Source: JBBDWR01 sp040902745 (lineage in GTDB: Bacteria; Actinomycetota; UBA4738; HRBIN12). Taken from it: DNA of 64,000 nucleotides. The notes below the pieces were generated by a model, which saw nothing but the letters and a program-made list of their open reading frames with translations, had not been told where the DNA came from and did no database searches. The translations under genes and the position numbers were made by a program. The stretch is taken from NCBI GenBank assembly GCA_040902745.1, contig JBBDWR010000028.1:1-64000 (forward strand). The letters are read 5' to 3'. How positions within the stretch are numbered: the stretch's first letter is position 1; each line of letters begins with the position of its first letter. Shown here piece by piece: positions 1 to 7,641 of the stretch.

Positions 1-53
1 GTTGTCCACGATGCTCCGACACAGGTGTCCACCATCTGGTGAACTCCCAGACT

Positions 54-76
54 CCCCCCGGAGCCTCTGAGGGGGA
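54..76. repeat. 23-bp direct repeat, left copy
   Basis: A 23-base sequence beginning CCCCCCGGAGCC and ending TCTGAGGGGGA. An identical copy in the same orientation lies at 7450-7472. The two copies bracket the whole nos gene cluster. The flanking bases differ, so identity is confined to these 23 bases. The C6 and G5 ends could pair in a short hairpin. It could be an attachment or recombination core, or a dispersed intergenic repeat; no integrase is seen in the window. Confidence 0.8.
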
Positions 77-101
77 TCCCAGCGGGCCGAGATGGCCCGT
101 T

Positions 102-122
102 GGTCCCGACCGGGTCGGGACC
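102..122. terminator. Perfect 9-bp hairpin upstream of nosZ
   Basis: GGTCCCGAC, a CGG loop and GTCGGGACC form a perfect stem. No T-tract follows, as is common in high-GC actinobacteria. It probably ends transcription from whatever lies upstream of the window. A role in the nosZ leader is less likely because the best -10 candidate lies downstream of it. Confidence 0.4.
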
Positions 123-152
123 TCCGGCAGCACTCGGGGACGCCGGGGATGC

Positions 153-171
153 TACGGTTGGGCCGATTCAA
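153..171 (+). promoter_or_regulatory. Possible nosZ promoter with FNR/NNR-like half-sites
   Basis: TACGGT at 153-158 could be a -10 element. It overlaps TTGGGCCGATTCAA (158-171), which has the TTG-N8-CAA spacing of Crp/Fnr-family boxes but matches only the outer bases. A start near 165 would give a leader of about 70 bases. Anaerobic or NO control of nos genes by Fnr-family proteins is well known; that this site works so is inference from a weak match. Confidence 0.25.
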
Positions 172-235
172 CGGAGTGAACTAGTCCGTTAGAGGCCGAG
201 CGGAAGAGACCCGGCCCGGAGCAAGGGGGTTCACG

Positions 236-2326
236 ATGGGTGAGGACGGAGAGCGGATCGACAACGTCGACGAGAACGGCGAGCTCCCGCCCCCCGGTGA
301 GCGGCCGATCAAGCGCCGTGGCCCGGTGGTCTCTAGACGCGCGGCGCTCGGCATGATGGTCGGGGGTGCGGCCGCCGGCGTGGTCGGCGCCCGCGTGGGA
401 TTCGGCTCGTCGAGCGGCGGTGATCTCAGCGGCATCGCGAGCGACCGAGGCTTCGACGGTGCGCAGGCCGAAGCGGCGCTCAAGACGTATGTCCCCGGCG
501 GCGAGTTCGACGAGTTCTTCATCATGTCCTCGGGCGGTCACTCGGGGAACGTCTACGTGATCGGCGTGCCGTCGATGCGCATGCTGAAGGAGATCCCCGT
601 CTTCACGCCGAACCCCTGGCAGGGCTACGGATACGGCACCGACCAGGGCGACCTCGTCCTGGCCGAAGGCGCCGACCCCGCGAAGAGCGAGGACCTTCGG
701 TGGGGCGACACGCACCACCCGGCGATCTCGGAGACCGAAGGCACGTACGACGGTCGATTCCTCTACATCAACGACCGGGCCAACGGCCGCATCGCGATGG
801 TCGATCTGCGCGACTTCAAGACCAAGCAGATCCTCGACATCGCGAACCTGCAGACCTCGCACGGTGGGTGCTTCGTCACCCCGAACACCGAGTACGTACA
901 CATCTCCTCGATGACGCCATGCCCCGTGACCGAGAGCGGGTACGCGCCGCTGTCACGGTACAAGGAGGACTTCCGCGGGTTCTCGACCTGGCTGCGCATC
1001 GACCAGGACACCGGTCGGTTCGTGATGGACGAGAGCTTCCAGATCGAACTGCCGCCCTACACGCAGGATCTCGCCGATGCCGGGAAGCTCGCGAGCTTCG
1101 GGTTCGGGTTCATCAACACCTACAACACCGAGATGGCCACGGGCGGCAACCTGCACAACGGCCACAGCGACCCCGCCGCATCGCTCGAGGCGGCCGCCAC
1201 GATGAACGACTACGACCTGATGAACATCATCGACTGGCAGAAGGCCGAGGAGTTCGTCAAGGCCGGCACCGGGGTGAAGACGCTGAACCGCATGCGGGTG
1301 ATCCCGCTCGAGACCGCCGCGGCCGAGGGCATCCTCCACTTCGCTCCCGAGCCGAGGAACCCGCACGGCGTCGACGTGAGCCCCACGGGTGACTACATCG
1401 TCGTGAGCGGCAAGCTCGATCCGAACGGCAACGTCTACTCGGCCGAGCGCATCAAGGAGGCGATCGCGAACCAGGACTACGACGGCACCGACCCGTTCGG
1501 CGTACCGATCCTGAAGCTCGACTCGGTGCTCGAAGCCCAGGTCGAGCTCGGCGCGGGACCCCTGCACTCGCAGTTCGACGACGAGGGCTACGCGTACACC
1601 TCGCTGTTCGTCGACACGGCGATCGCGAAGTGGTCGCTCGGGCCGAAGGCGGGGCACGAGGGCGAGGACGCCTTCAAGCTCGTGGAGAAGCTGCCGGTGC
1701 AGTACAACATCGGCCACCTCGTCACCGCCGAGGGCGACACCGTGACGCCCGCCGGGAAGTACATGGTGGCGCTGAACAAGTGGTCGATCGACCGGTTCCC
1801 ACCGGTGGGCACGCTGCACCCGCAGAACTTCCAGCTGATCGACCTCGACTCGCCGCAGCTCACGGTGCTCGCCGACATGCCGATCGGCATGGGCGAGCCG
1901 CACTACGTGCAGATGATCCGTCGCGACAAGCTGACGAGCGTGATCCAGGTGTACGAGCCGGGGACCGACCCGCTCACCTGGTCCAGATCCGAGTTCGCGA
2001 TCGCGGCCGGCGAGGAACGTGTGGAGCGGCACGACGGCGATCTGCACGTGTACATGAGCGCCCAACGCTCGCACTTCACCCCCGACGTGGTCGAGGCGAA
2101 GCTCGGCGACACGCTTCGCCTGCATCTGACGAACGTGGAGCAGACACCCGACGCCACGCACGGGTTCGCGATCCCGGCCTACAACATCGAGGCCTCGATC
2201 GACCCGGGTGAGGTCGTGAACATCGACCTGCCGCTCACCAGGGCCGGCACGTTCGGCATGTACTGCTCGGAGTTCTGCTCGGCGCTGCACCTGGAGATGC
2301 AGGGCTGGCTCGAGGTGGCCCCGTGA
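236..2326 (+). CDS. nosZ: Nitrous-oxide reductase NosZ, Tat-exported
   Basis: The extracytoplasmic copper enzyme that reduces N2O to N2. The 696-residue precursor opens with a twin-arginine signal (SRRAALG at 33-39, then an Ala/Gly/Val-rich stretch), so Tat export of the folded protein is predicted. The propeller domain carries the expected CuZ histidine motifs DTHH (158-161), SHGG, NPHGVD, GPLHSQF, YNIGH and GEPHYV. The C-terminal cupredoxin domain has a complete CuA set in CSEFCSALHLEM: Cys677, Cys681, His685 and Met688. No ligand looks missing, so the enzyme is probably functional. The ATG follows GCAAGGGGG. It is the first gene of a nos operon; the lipoprotein gene follows after 32 bases. 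No nosR or nosL is present nearby. Tat export is classically a clade I trait, but the accessory genes resemble clade II clusters, so I do not assign a clade. Confidence 0.97.
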   Translation: MGEDGERIDNVDENGELPPPGERPIKRRGPVVSRRAALGMMVGGAAAGVVGARVGFGSSSGGDLSGIASDRGFDGAQAEAALKTYVPGGEFDEFFIMSSGGHSGNVYVIGVPSMRMLKEIPVFTPNPWQGYGYGTDQGDLVLAEGADPAKSEDLRWGDTHHPAISETEGTYDGRFLYINDRANGRIAMVDLRDFKTKQILDIANLQTSHGGCFVTPNTEYVHISSMTPCPVTESGYAPLSRYKEDFRGFSTWLRIDQDTGRFVMDESFQIELPPYTQDLADAGKLASFGFGFINTYNTEMATGGNLHNGHSDPAASLEAAATMNDYDLMNIIDWQKAEEFVKAGTGVKTLNRMRVIPLETAAAEGILHFAPEPRNPHGVDVSPTGDYIVVSGKLDPNGNVYSAERIKEAIANQDYDGTDPFGVPILKLDSVLEAQVELGAGPLHSQFDDEGYAYTSLFVDTAIAKWSLGPKAGHEGEDAFKLVEKLPVQYNIGHLVTAEGDTVTPAGKYMVALNKWSIDRFPPVGTLHPQNFQLIDLDSPQLTVLADMPIGMGEPHYVQMIRRDKLTSVIQVYEPGTDPLTWSRSEFAIAAGEERVERHDGDLHVYMSAQRSHFTPDVVEAKLGDTLRLHLTNVEQTPDATHGFAIPAYNIEASIDPGEVVNIDLPLTRAGTFGMYCSEFCSALHLEMQGWLEVAP

Positions 2327-2358
2327 CCCACGACCGACGAGGAAGGAAGGACGGAGCG

Positions 2359-2826
2359 ATGAAGGCGAAGTGGATGACCCTAGCGCTGGCGCTGACGCTG
2401 GCTGTGACCTTGGCGGCCTGCGGTGGCGGCGGTGACGACGGCGGGGACGCCGCCGCGACCGACACGACCACGGAGACGGAGACCGAGACCGAGACCCCTG
2501 GCGACGGAGCCGCGAGCTCCGAGCTCTCGGTGACGGCACCCGTCGGGGCCTCGAACGACGGGTTCGCCGAGACGACCCTGACGGTACCGGCGGACACGGC
2601 GTTCACGATCACGTTCAACAACGAGGACGAGGGCATCCCGCACAACGTCCAGATCTTCGAGGGCGACGACACCTCGGGCACCCCCGAGTTCGCACCCGAG
2701 GACAACGAGCTGATCACCGGACCGGCCACCGCCGTGTACGAGGTTCCGGCCCTGCCGGCAGGCACGTACACCTTCAACTGCCTGTCGCACCCCACCACGA
2801 TGGTCGGCACGCTGACCGTGGAGTGA
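2359..2826 (+). CDS. Cupredoxin-domain lipoprotein of the nos operon
   Basis: A small secreted copper-protein candidate of 155 residues. It has a lipoprotein signal (MKAKWMTLALALTLAV, then LAACGGG with the lipidated Cys), a low-complexity Asp/Thr/Glu linker, and a C-terminal plastocyanin-like domain. Type 1 copper ligands are visible as the His of GIPHNVQ and Cys, His and Met in NCLSHPTTM. I chose the ATG at 2359 because it follows a purine-rich GGAAGGAAGGACGGAG and begins the signal peptide; an in-frame ATG-less extension upstream overlaps nosZ. Its place between nosZ and the rest of the operon suggests electron or copper delivery to NosZ at the membrane surface, which is inference. It resembles the cupredoxin lipoprotein at 11000-11437 in architecture. 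Confidence 0.85.
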   Translation: MKAKWMTLALALTLAVTLAACGGGGDDGGDAAATDTTTETETETETPGDGAASSELSVTAPVGASNDGFAETTLTVPADTAFTITFNNEDEGIPHNVQIFEGDDTSGTPEFAPEDNELITGPATAVYEVPALPAGTYTFNCLSHPTTMVGTLTVE

Positions 2827-2859
2827 CGCGAGGACGAGAGCCCGAGGGAAGCGACGAGG

Positions 2860-3516
2860 ATGGCGGACGCGACGGCGACGACCCGCGAGCAGCGCGGCCT
2901 GCGGATCGTCCTGGGTCTGGCAGCCGCCGTCCTCGTCGTCCTCGCGTGGCGTCTCCCCGTGTGGGAGGCCCGCCTGACCGCGCCGCAGTACCCCCAGGGG
3001 CTCTCGCTCACCGCGAGCGCGACCGGGGTCACCGGCGACATCGACCAGGTGAACGAGCTCAACCACTACGTCGGCATGCAGGCGTTCGAGACCTCGGACG
3101 CGCCGGAGATGGCCCTGTGGACACCGACGATCGTGCTCGCACTCATCGCCGTGGCCGTGGCCGTCGTGCGCCCCCGTCGCCTCGTCGGGCGCCTGGCGAA
3201 GCTCGCCCTGTGGGCGATCCCGATCGGCGCTCTGCTCGACGTGCAGTACCGGCTGTACCAGTACGGCCACGGGGTCCAGCACGACGCGCCGATCCGCCTG
3301 GACCCGTTCATGCCGCTCGTCGTCGGTCCGACGAAGGTGCTGAACTTCACGACCTGGGCCTATCCTGGTCTCGCGATCTGGTGCCTGTTCGCAGCGGCGT
3401 TCCTGGTGACGTTCGCGCCCGGGTTCGTGCGCCGCGTGCGGGACCGGTGGCAGCACCGGCCCGTGTACGTCTCCGACGAGGAGTTCGACGCGCTCGAGCG
3501 AGCGGGGCGGGTATGA
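2860..3516 (+). CDS. nos-cluster integral membrane protein
   Basis: A 218-residue membrane protein with about four hydrophobic segments (roughly 14-33, 85-105, 116-135 and 169-190). A soluble loop after the first helix contains PQYPQGL and LNHYVGMQAFE, residues that look conserved and could bind a ligand. A short membrane protein of this kind often sits between nosZ and nosD in nos clusters lacking nosR. I recognise the context rather than a named family, so the function is unknown; passing electrons or copper across the membrane is a guess. The ATG at 2860 follows an AGCGACGAGG purine stretch, and the stop overlaps the nosD start (ATGA), indicating translational coupling. Confidence 0.8.
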   Translation: MADATATTREQRGLRIVLGLAAAVLVVLAWRLPVWEARLTAPQYPQGLSLTASATGVTGDIDQVNELNHYVGMQAFETSDAPEMALWTPTIVLALIAVAVAVVRPRRLVGRLAKLALWAIPIGALLDVQYRLYQYGHGVQHDAPIRLDPFMPLVVGPTKVLNFTTWAYPGLAIWCLFAAAFLVTFAPGFVRRVRDRWQHRPVYVSDEEFDALERAGRV

Positions 3517-5033
3517 GGCGCCCGCCGGCCCTCGCGGCATCGCTGATGGTGCTCGCGCTGTCGGCATCCCCCGCCTCTGCGCAGGTGATGGACCACTTGG
3601 GTCACGACGAGGGAGCGCACGTTCCCACGCCCGAGGGCATGATCTCGATGCCCGCAGAGCACCTCCAGGTGATGATCGACGAGACCCCGCCCGGCGGCAC
3701 GCTGCTCGTGCCGGAGGCCGTCTACGTCGGCACCGTCACGATCGATGAGCCCATGACCCTCGAGGGGGAGGGCCGCCCCGTGATCGACGGGAACCGCGAG
3801 GGCTCGGTCGTGACGATCACCGCGCCCGACGTGACGGTCCGAGGACTCACGGTCCGGCGCTCGGCGATCGGACCGTTCGACTCGCCCTCGGGCCTCATGC
3901 TCGAGCAGGCGCATCGGGCGCTGATCGAGGACGTCTCGATCGAGCAGAGCTACATGGGCATCACGGTGCGACTCTCCGACGACGTCACGATCGACGGCGT
4001 GAAGATCTGGGGCCAGGGCGTCATCACCGGCGAGGAGCACGTCGTCGAGACCGACGACGAGGGCGAGCACGGACAGCACCCCGCGGTGGACCGGGATGCC
4101 CAGATGCACACCGACGCGCAGGTCCGAGGCGACGGCATCTGGCTCTGGAACGCGACGGGGGCGGTCGTCACCGACTCGACGATCGACGAGGCTCGGGACG
4201 GCATCTACATCTCCTACGGCACCGGCACCTTGCTCGAACGCAACCGCATCGCGGACAGCCGCTACGCGGTCCACGACATGTACGCCGAGGACCTCACGGT
4301 CCGAGACAACGTGCTCGCGGGGAACCTCTCGGGACTCGTGCTGATGTACGGAGGCCCGGTGCACGTGGTGGGCAACACGGTCATGGAATCCGGGAGCCCG
4401 TCGACCGGCTTCGGCGTGCTCGTCAAGGACGTGGGCAGTGTGACGGTCGAGGAGAACGTCGTGGCCGACAATCGCGTCGGCGTGCAGGCCGACGACGCCG
4501 GCCGTACCGGCGGCGAGCCGACGCTCGTGCTCGGCAACACGATCGCGATGAACCAGATCGGGCTGCTGCTGATGCCGTCGGCCGACTCGGTGATCGCCGG
4601 CAACGGGTTCATCGAGAACTCCACGCAGGTCACGATGGGCGGGCAGGGTGGCACGCAGGCGATCTGGAGCCTCGACGGGGTGGGCAACCATTGGAGCGAC
4701 TACGGCGGGTTCGACGCCGAGGGTGACGGCACGGGCGACCTCGCCTACGTCGAGAGCGGACGGATGAGTGAGCTCCTGGCGTCGGAGCCCCTGCTGCTCG
4801 CGCTCGCATCGGGGCCGGCGTTCCGGCTGCTCTCGTCGGTGGAGGGCAGGTGGTCTCTGTCGGAGCCGCTCGTGCGAGACGAAGCTCCGCTCATGACCGC
4901 GCCGGGACCGGCGTTGCGAGGTGCTGGCCGCGGCGCGCCCGTGCCGCTGTGGATACCGGGCCTCGTCATGACCCTCGGATGCAGCTGGCTGTTGCTCCGT
5001 GCGCGCCGGCCGCGGCGGGCGGCGGTCCGATGA
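3513..5033 (+). CDS. nosD: NosD, copper-centre maturation protein
   Basis: Extracytoplasmic protein needed to assemble the CuZ cluster of NosZ, working with the NosFY ABC transporter. The 506-residue protein starts with a Sec signal (ALAASLMVLALSASPASAQ) and is mostly a right-handed beta-helix built of NosD/CASH-type repeats such as GITVRLSDDVTIDG and GLVLMYGGPVHVVGNTV. An acidic, His-containing insert lies around residues 175-205. The C-terminus has one hydrophobic segment (about 480-498, IPGLVMTLGCSWLLL) ending in RARRPRR, so the protein is probably anchored rather than free. The start at 3513 overlaps the previous stop by ATGA, and its own stop overlaps nosF the same way. Confidence 0.93.
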   Translation: MRRPPALAASLMVLALSASPASAQVMDHLGHDEGAHVPTPEGMISMPAEHLQVMIDETPPGGTLLVPEAVYVGTVTIDEPMTLEGEGRPVIDGNREGSVVTITAPDVTVRGLTVRRSAIGPFDSPSGLMLEQAHRALIEDVSIEQSYMGITVRLSDDVTIDGVKIWGQGVITGEEHVVETDDEGEHGQHPAVDRDAQMHTDAQVRGDGIWLWNATGAVVTDSTIDEARDGIYISYGTGTLLERNRIADSRYAVHDMYAEDLTVRDNVLAGNLSGLVLMYGGPVHVVGNTVMESGSPSTGFGVLVKDVGSVTVEENVVADNRVGVQADDAGRTGGEPTLVLGNTIAMNQIGLLLMPSADSVIAGNGFIENSTQVTMGGQGGTQAIWSLDGVGNHWSDYGGFDAEGDGTGDLAYVESGRMSELLASEPLLLALASGPAFRLLSSVEGRWSLSEPLVRDEAPLMTAPGPALRGAGRGAPVPLWIPGLVMTLGCSWLLLRARRPRRAAVR

Positions 5034-5725
5034 CCCCCTTCCTCGAGGTCGCGGGTCTCAGCAAGGTGTACCGGGGCGGTTGGGGGTTGCACGACGTCTC
5101 GCTCACGCTGCCCGCCGGTGTCATCGCCGCGCTCGGCGGTCCCAACGGCAGCGGGAAGTCGACCCTGCTGCGTTGCCTGGCCGGGCTGGCCCGGTACGAC
5201 GGCGAGGCACGCCTCACGGGTGCGCAGCTCGCCGGCGATCCCGCCGTTCGCGAGCGCGTCGGCTTCCTCGCGCAGACCGTGACCCTCCCCCCGCACGCCA
5301 CGATCGGCGAGGTGGTCGATCTGTTCGCGCGCCTCCGTGACGCGGACCCGCGACGGATCCCTTTGCCGCCCGGATTCGTCCGCCCCGACGACGACCTGAT
5401 CGGCGAGCTCTCGGGCGGCCAGCGGCACCGCGTCGCGCTGGCGGTCGCGCTCCTCGGCAGCCCGGACCTGCTGTTGCTCGACGAGCCGGTCGCGAACCTC
5501 GACGAGGAGGGTCGCGCCGCCCTCTGGGACGTGCTCGGCACGCTCCGCGACCGTGACGGCGTGACCGCGATCGTCTCGAGTCCCTCGCCGTCGGAGCTGC
5601 GCGACGTGGCCGACGTGGGGCTCTACCTCGACGACGGCCGGCTCGTGCGCCGAGAGGATTTCACCGGCGGAGGGGCGGCGGTCGTGCATCCGTTCTCACG
5701 GGACGACGCCGAGGCGTGCTCATGA
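5030..5725 (+). CDS. nosF: NosF, ABC transporter ATPase for NosZ maturation
   Basis: Cytoplasmic ATPase of the NosDFY complex that supplies sulfur or copper-site precursors for NosZ maturation. The 231-residue protein has Walker A GGPNGSGKST (36-45), the signature LSGGQRHR, and Walker B LLLLDEP. At the usual H-loop position the sequence reads AIVSSPSPSEL, so the switch histidine seems to be proline. The upstream in-frame extension lies inside nosD, and ATG at 5030 overlaps the nosD stop, so I start there. The stop overlaps the nosY ATG. Assignment rests on the ABC motifs and the nosD-nosF-nosY order. Confidence 0.93.
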   Translation: MTPFLEVAGLSKVYRGGWGLHDVSLTLPAGVIAALGGPNGSGKSTLLRCLAGLARYDGEARLTGAQLAGDPAVRERVGFLAQTVTLPPHATIGEVVDLFARLRDADPRRIPLPPGFVRPDDDLIGELSGGQRHRVALAVALLGSPDLLLLDEPVANLDEEGRAALWDVLGTLRDRDGVTAIVSSPSPSELRDVADVGLYLDDGRLVRREDFTGGGAAVVHPFSRDDAEACS

Positions 5726-6552
5726 GCGCTCATCCCGTCTCCGTGATCGCGGCGTGGGAGTACCGCACTGCGGTACGCGCCAAATGGGTGCTCACGATGG
5801 CCGTGGTGTTCGGCCTGCTGTGCGTGTTGGTCACCCTGCTCGCCTTCCGCACGGTCCGTGAGCTCGGGCTCTCGGGCATCGGTCCCTCCTCGGCCACGCT
5901 GGTGAACCTCGGTGTGTTGCTGCCGTCGTTGATGGGGCTGCTGCTCGGGGCCGGCTCGCTCGTGGGCGCCCGGGAGCAGGGCATGCTCGCGATGATCTGC
6001 GCGCAGCCGCTCCGTCGCTCGCAGGTGGCGACGGGCGCGTTCCTGGGGCTCGCCGCGTCGCTCTGCACGACGCTCGGCATCGGATTCGGCGTCGCGATGC
6101 TGATCATCGCGGGCGTCGCCACGGCCAGCGACGTGCCGGCCCTCGCAACGCTGATCGTCGCCACCCTCGGCGTCGGCGCGGCGAGCGTGGCGATTGGCGT
6201 GGCGATCAGCTCCCTCGTCTCGAGCCGCGTGCAGGCGGTCTCGATCGCGGTGGGCCTGTGGATCGTGCTGTCGCTCGGCGTCGACCTCGCGCTCGCGGCA
6301 CTCGCCCCGAGCGTGCACCTCGGACCCACGGGACTGCTCGTCGCGATCCTCGCGAACCCGTTGGAGGCCGGTCGCATCCTCGCCCTGCTCGGCACCAACC
6401 TCGAAGGTACCGCCCTGGGCCCGTTCGGCGCCTACCTGATCGGCACGTTCGGTCGCTGGGGGGCGGTCGCCCTCCTCGTCGGTGACCTGATGGCATGGAC
6501 GCTGGTACCCCTCGGCGTGGCACGATGGACGCTGCCGCGCAAGGACCTGTGA
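5722..6552 (+). CDS. nosY: NosY, membrane subunit of the Nos ABC transporter
   Basis: ABC-2 type permease partner of NosF. The 276-residue protein has an N-terminal amphipathic stretch (AAWEYRTAVRAKWVL) followed by about six transmembrane segments (VVFGLLCVLVTLLAF, VLLPSLMGLLLGAGSL, GLAASLCTTLGIGFGV, ALATLIVATLGVGAAS, VGLWIVLSLGVDLAL and a C-terminal one). The signature GARE, which follows the second helix in NosY-type permeases, is present as GAREQGML. I chose ATG 5722, which overlaps the nosF stop, over a GTG six bases upstream. It is the last structural gene before the regulator. Confidence 0.93.
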   Translation: MSAHPVSVIAAWEYRTAVRAKWVLTMAVVFGLLCVLVTLLAFRTVRELGLSGIGPSSATLVNLGVLLPSLMGLLLGAGSLVGAREQGMLAMICAQPLRRSQVATGAFLGLAASLCTTLGIGFGVAMLIIAGVATASDVPALATLIVATLGVGAASVAIGVAISSLVSSRVQAVSIAVGLWIVLSLGVDLALAALAPSVHLGPTGLLVAILANPLEAGRILALLGTNLEGTALGPFGAYLIGTFGRWGAVALLVGDLMAWTLVPLGVARWTLPRKDL

Positions 6553-6576
6553 CGCCGACGCTCGGAGGAGCGCCCG

Positions 6577-7086
6577 ATGCGACTCGCACGTGAGAGCCGA
6601 TACGCGATCGAGGCCCTGGTGGTGCTCGCCGACGCGCCGCCCGGCGAGATGATGGAGGCTCGGAAGATCGCGGAGGTGGCGCACCTGCCGGCGCCGTTCC
6701 TGTCGAAGATCCTCCGGTTGCTCGCGCTCGGCGACGTGCTCCGGTCGCAGCGAGGCAGGGGGTACGAGCTCGCGCGTCCGGCGGAGCGGATCACACTCGG
6801 TGAGATCCTGCGCGCGGTCGAGGGGGACGAGGTGATCTGGGAGACGTGCATCTTCTGGCGCGAGGGGTGCGACACGGAGCATTTGTGCCCCTTGCACTTC
6901 CGGTGGACGGAGCTGAAGCCCGGCATCCAAGACGCGATGGGGTCGGCGACGCTCGCCGACATCGCCACACACAGCTTCGCGCCCGACGCCAGGACGGGTG
7001 AGCACCGGAGCGAACGTCAGAAGTCGCCGAAGGAGTCGAAGGGACGCGTGTCCGCCACCCGCGGCGTGCGGAGCACCAGCCACTGA
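6577..7086 (+). CDS. Rrf2-family Fe-S regulator (NsrR/IscR-like)
   Basis: A winged-helix transcription factor of 169 residues, with a typical N-terminus (ESRYAIEALVVLAD) and a helix-turn-helix around residues 25-60. Three cysteines in TCIFWREGCDTEHLC (about 89-103) have CX6CX5C spacing, close to the CX5CX5C of NsrR and IscR, which bind Fe-S clusters and sense NO or redox state. It follows nosY by 24 bases with an AGGAG site, so it is probably cotranscribed and may control the nos genes. After about residue 138 the sequence turns Arg/Ser/Lys-rich and unlike the family; this tail is antisense to a gene fragment and may be read-through across a recombination joint. Confidence 0.88.
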   Translation: MRLARESRYAIEALVVLADAPPGEMMEARKIAEVAHLPAPFLSKILRLLALGDVLRSQRGRGYELARPAERITLGEILRAVEGDEVIWETCIFWREGCDTEHLCPLHFRWTELKPGIQDAMGSATLADIATHSFAPDARTGEHRSERQKSPKESKGRVSATRGVRSTSH

Positions 7087-7256
7087 TGCAGGTCGTTCGG
7101 GGGCGACTGCTTCTCGAGCGCCCATCCGAGGTTCGTCACGCAGAACGACGCCGCGCGGGCGACCGCCGGCAGCTGGTGGTCGTCGAGGAACACGATCCTC
7201 GCCGACCCGCGTGTCTCAGCGGGCGAGTGGTGATCGGTCTCTAGCGGGTCGTCCGA
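7017..7256 (-). pseudogene. 3' fragment of an unidentified gene at the nos boundary
   Basis: The minus strand holds about 79 open codons ending in TGA (7017-7019), with no ATG and an in-frame stop just upstream (7257-7259). The translation includes RIVFLDDHQLPAVARAA, SFCVTNLGWALEKQSPP, DLHQWLVLRTPRVADTRP and FDSFGDF. It reads like a real protein C-terminus rather than random antisense. It overlaps the 3' end of the Rrf2 gene tail to tail by about 70 bases. I do not recognise the family. A GTG within RIV could start a short peptide, but a truncated gene cut during cassette insertion is likelier. Confidence 0.45.
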
Positions 7257-7557
7257 CTACGCAGGTGCCGACAGGAAGTTGACACTCGGACCGGGTACCC
7301 TGCGTGCCCAGTAGCCGGTAAGCGGGAGTAAGCGACCGGCAACTCGCTAAGCCCGCGACACATGACGATCCGCCCGTCAAGTTCCAGGCTCATCCTGAAC
7401 GTGCAGCTTGACAACCACGTCGGCGTGTGTCGCTCGCTCCGGGCTTCCGCCCCCCGGAGCCTCTGAGGGGGAGTGTTTCGACGCTTATCCGCTTTACGCC
7501 GCGCCTGGGCGATGATCCGCCCAAACCGATCGTGCGCGCGGCCCGCGACGTGGGGGC
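7257..7557. other. Non-coding junction between nos cassette and housekeeping block
   Basis: I see no convincing gene here. TTGACA occurs at 7279-7284 without a matching -10. The 23-bp repeat lies within (7450-7472). A minus-strand open frame across the region has no recognisable domain. The stretch looks like the scar of an insertion followed by the glmU control region. Confidence 0.5.
7450..7472. repeat. 23-bp direct repeat, right copy
   Basis: Identical over 23 bases to 54-76 and in the same orientation. It lies between the truncated gene that ends the nos segment and the glmU promoter. The interval between copies is about 7.4 kb and contains only nos-related genes and the fragment. Confidence 0.8.
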
Positions 7558-7586
7558 TTGCCGTCCTCGCAGGTCGCCGGTACAAC
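7558..7586 (+). promoter_or_regulatory. Likely glmU promoter
   Basis: TTGCCG (7558-7563) and TACAAC (7581-7586) are separated by 17 bases, a good match to a principal sigma-factor promoter. A start near 7593 would leave a leader of about 50 bases before the GTG of glmU. Confidence 0.45.
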
Positions 7587-7641
7587 ATGGGTGCCCGGCC
7601 GGGTCCCCGGAGCTCGCGCCGGACCGACCTAGGGACAGCGC

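Noticed and set aside
7279..7307. TTGACA promoter in the junction after the nos cassette
   Set aside because: There is no acceptable -10 at the right spacing, and no gene starts downstream before the better glmU promoter.
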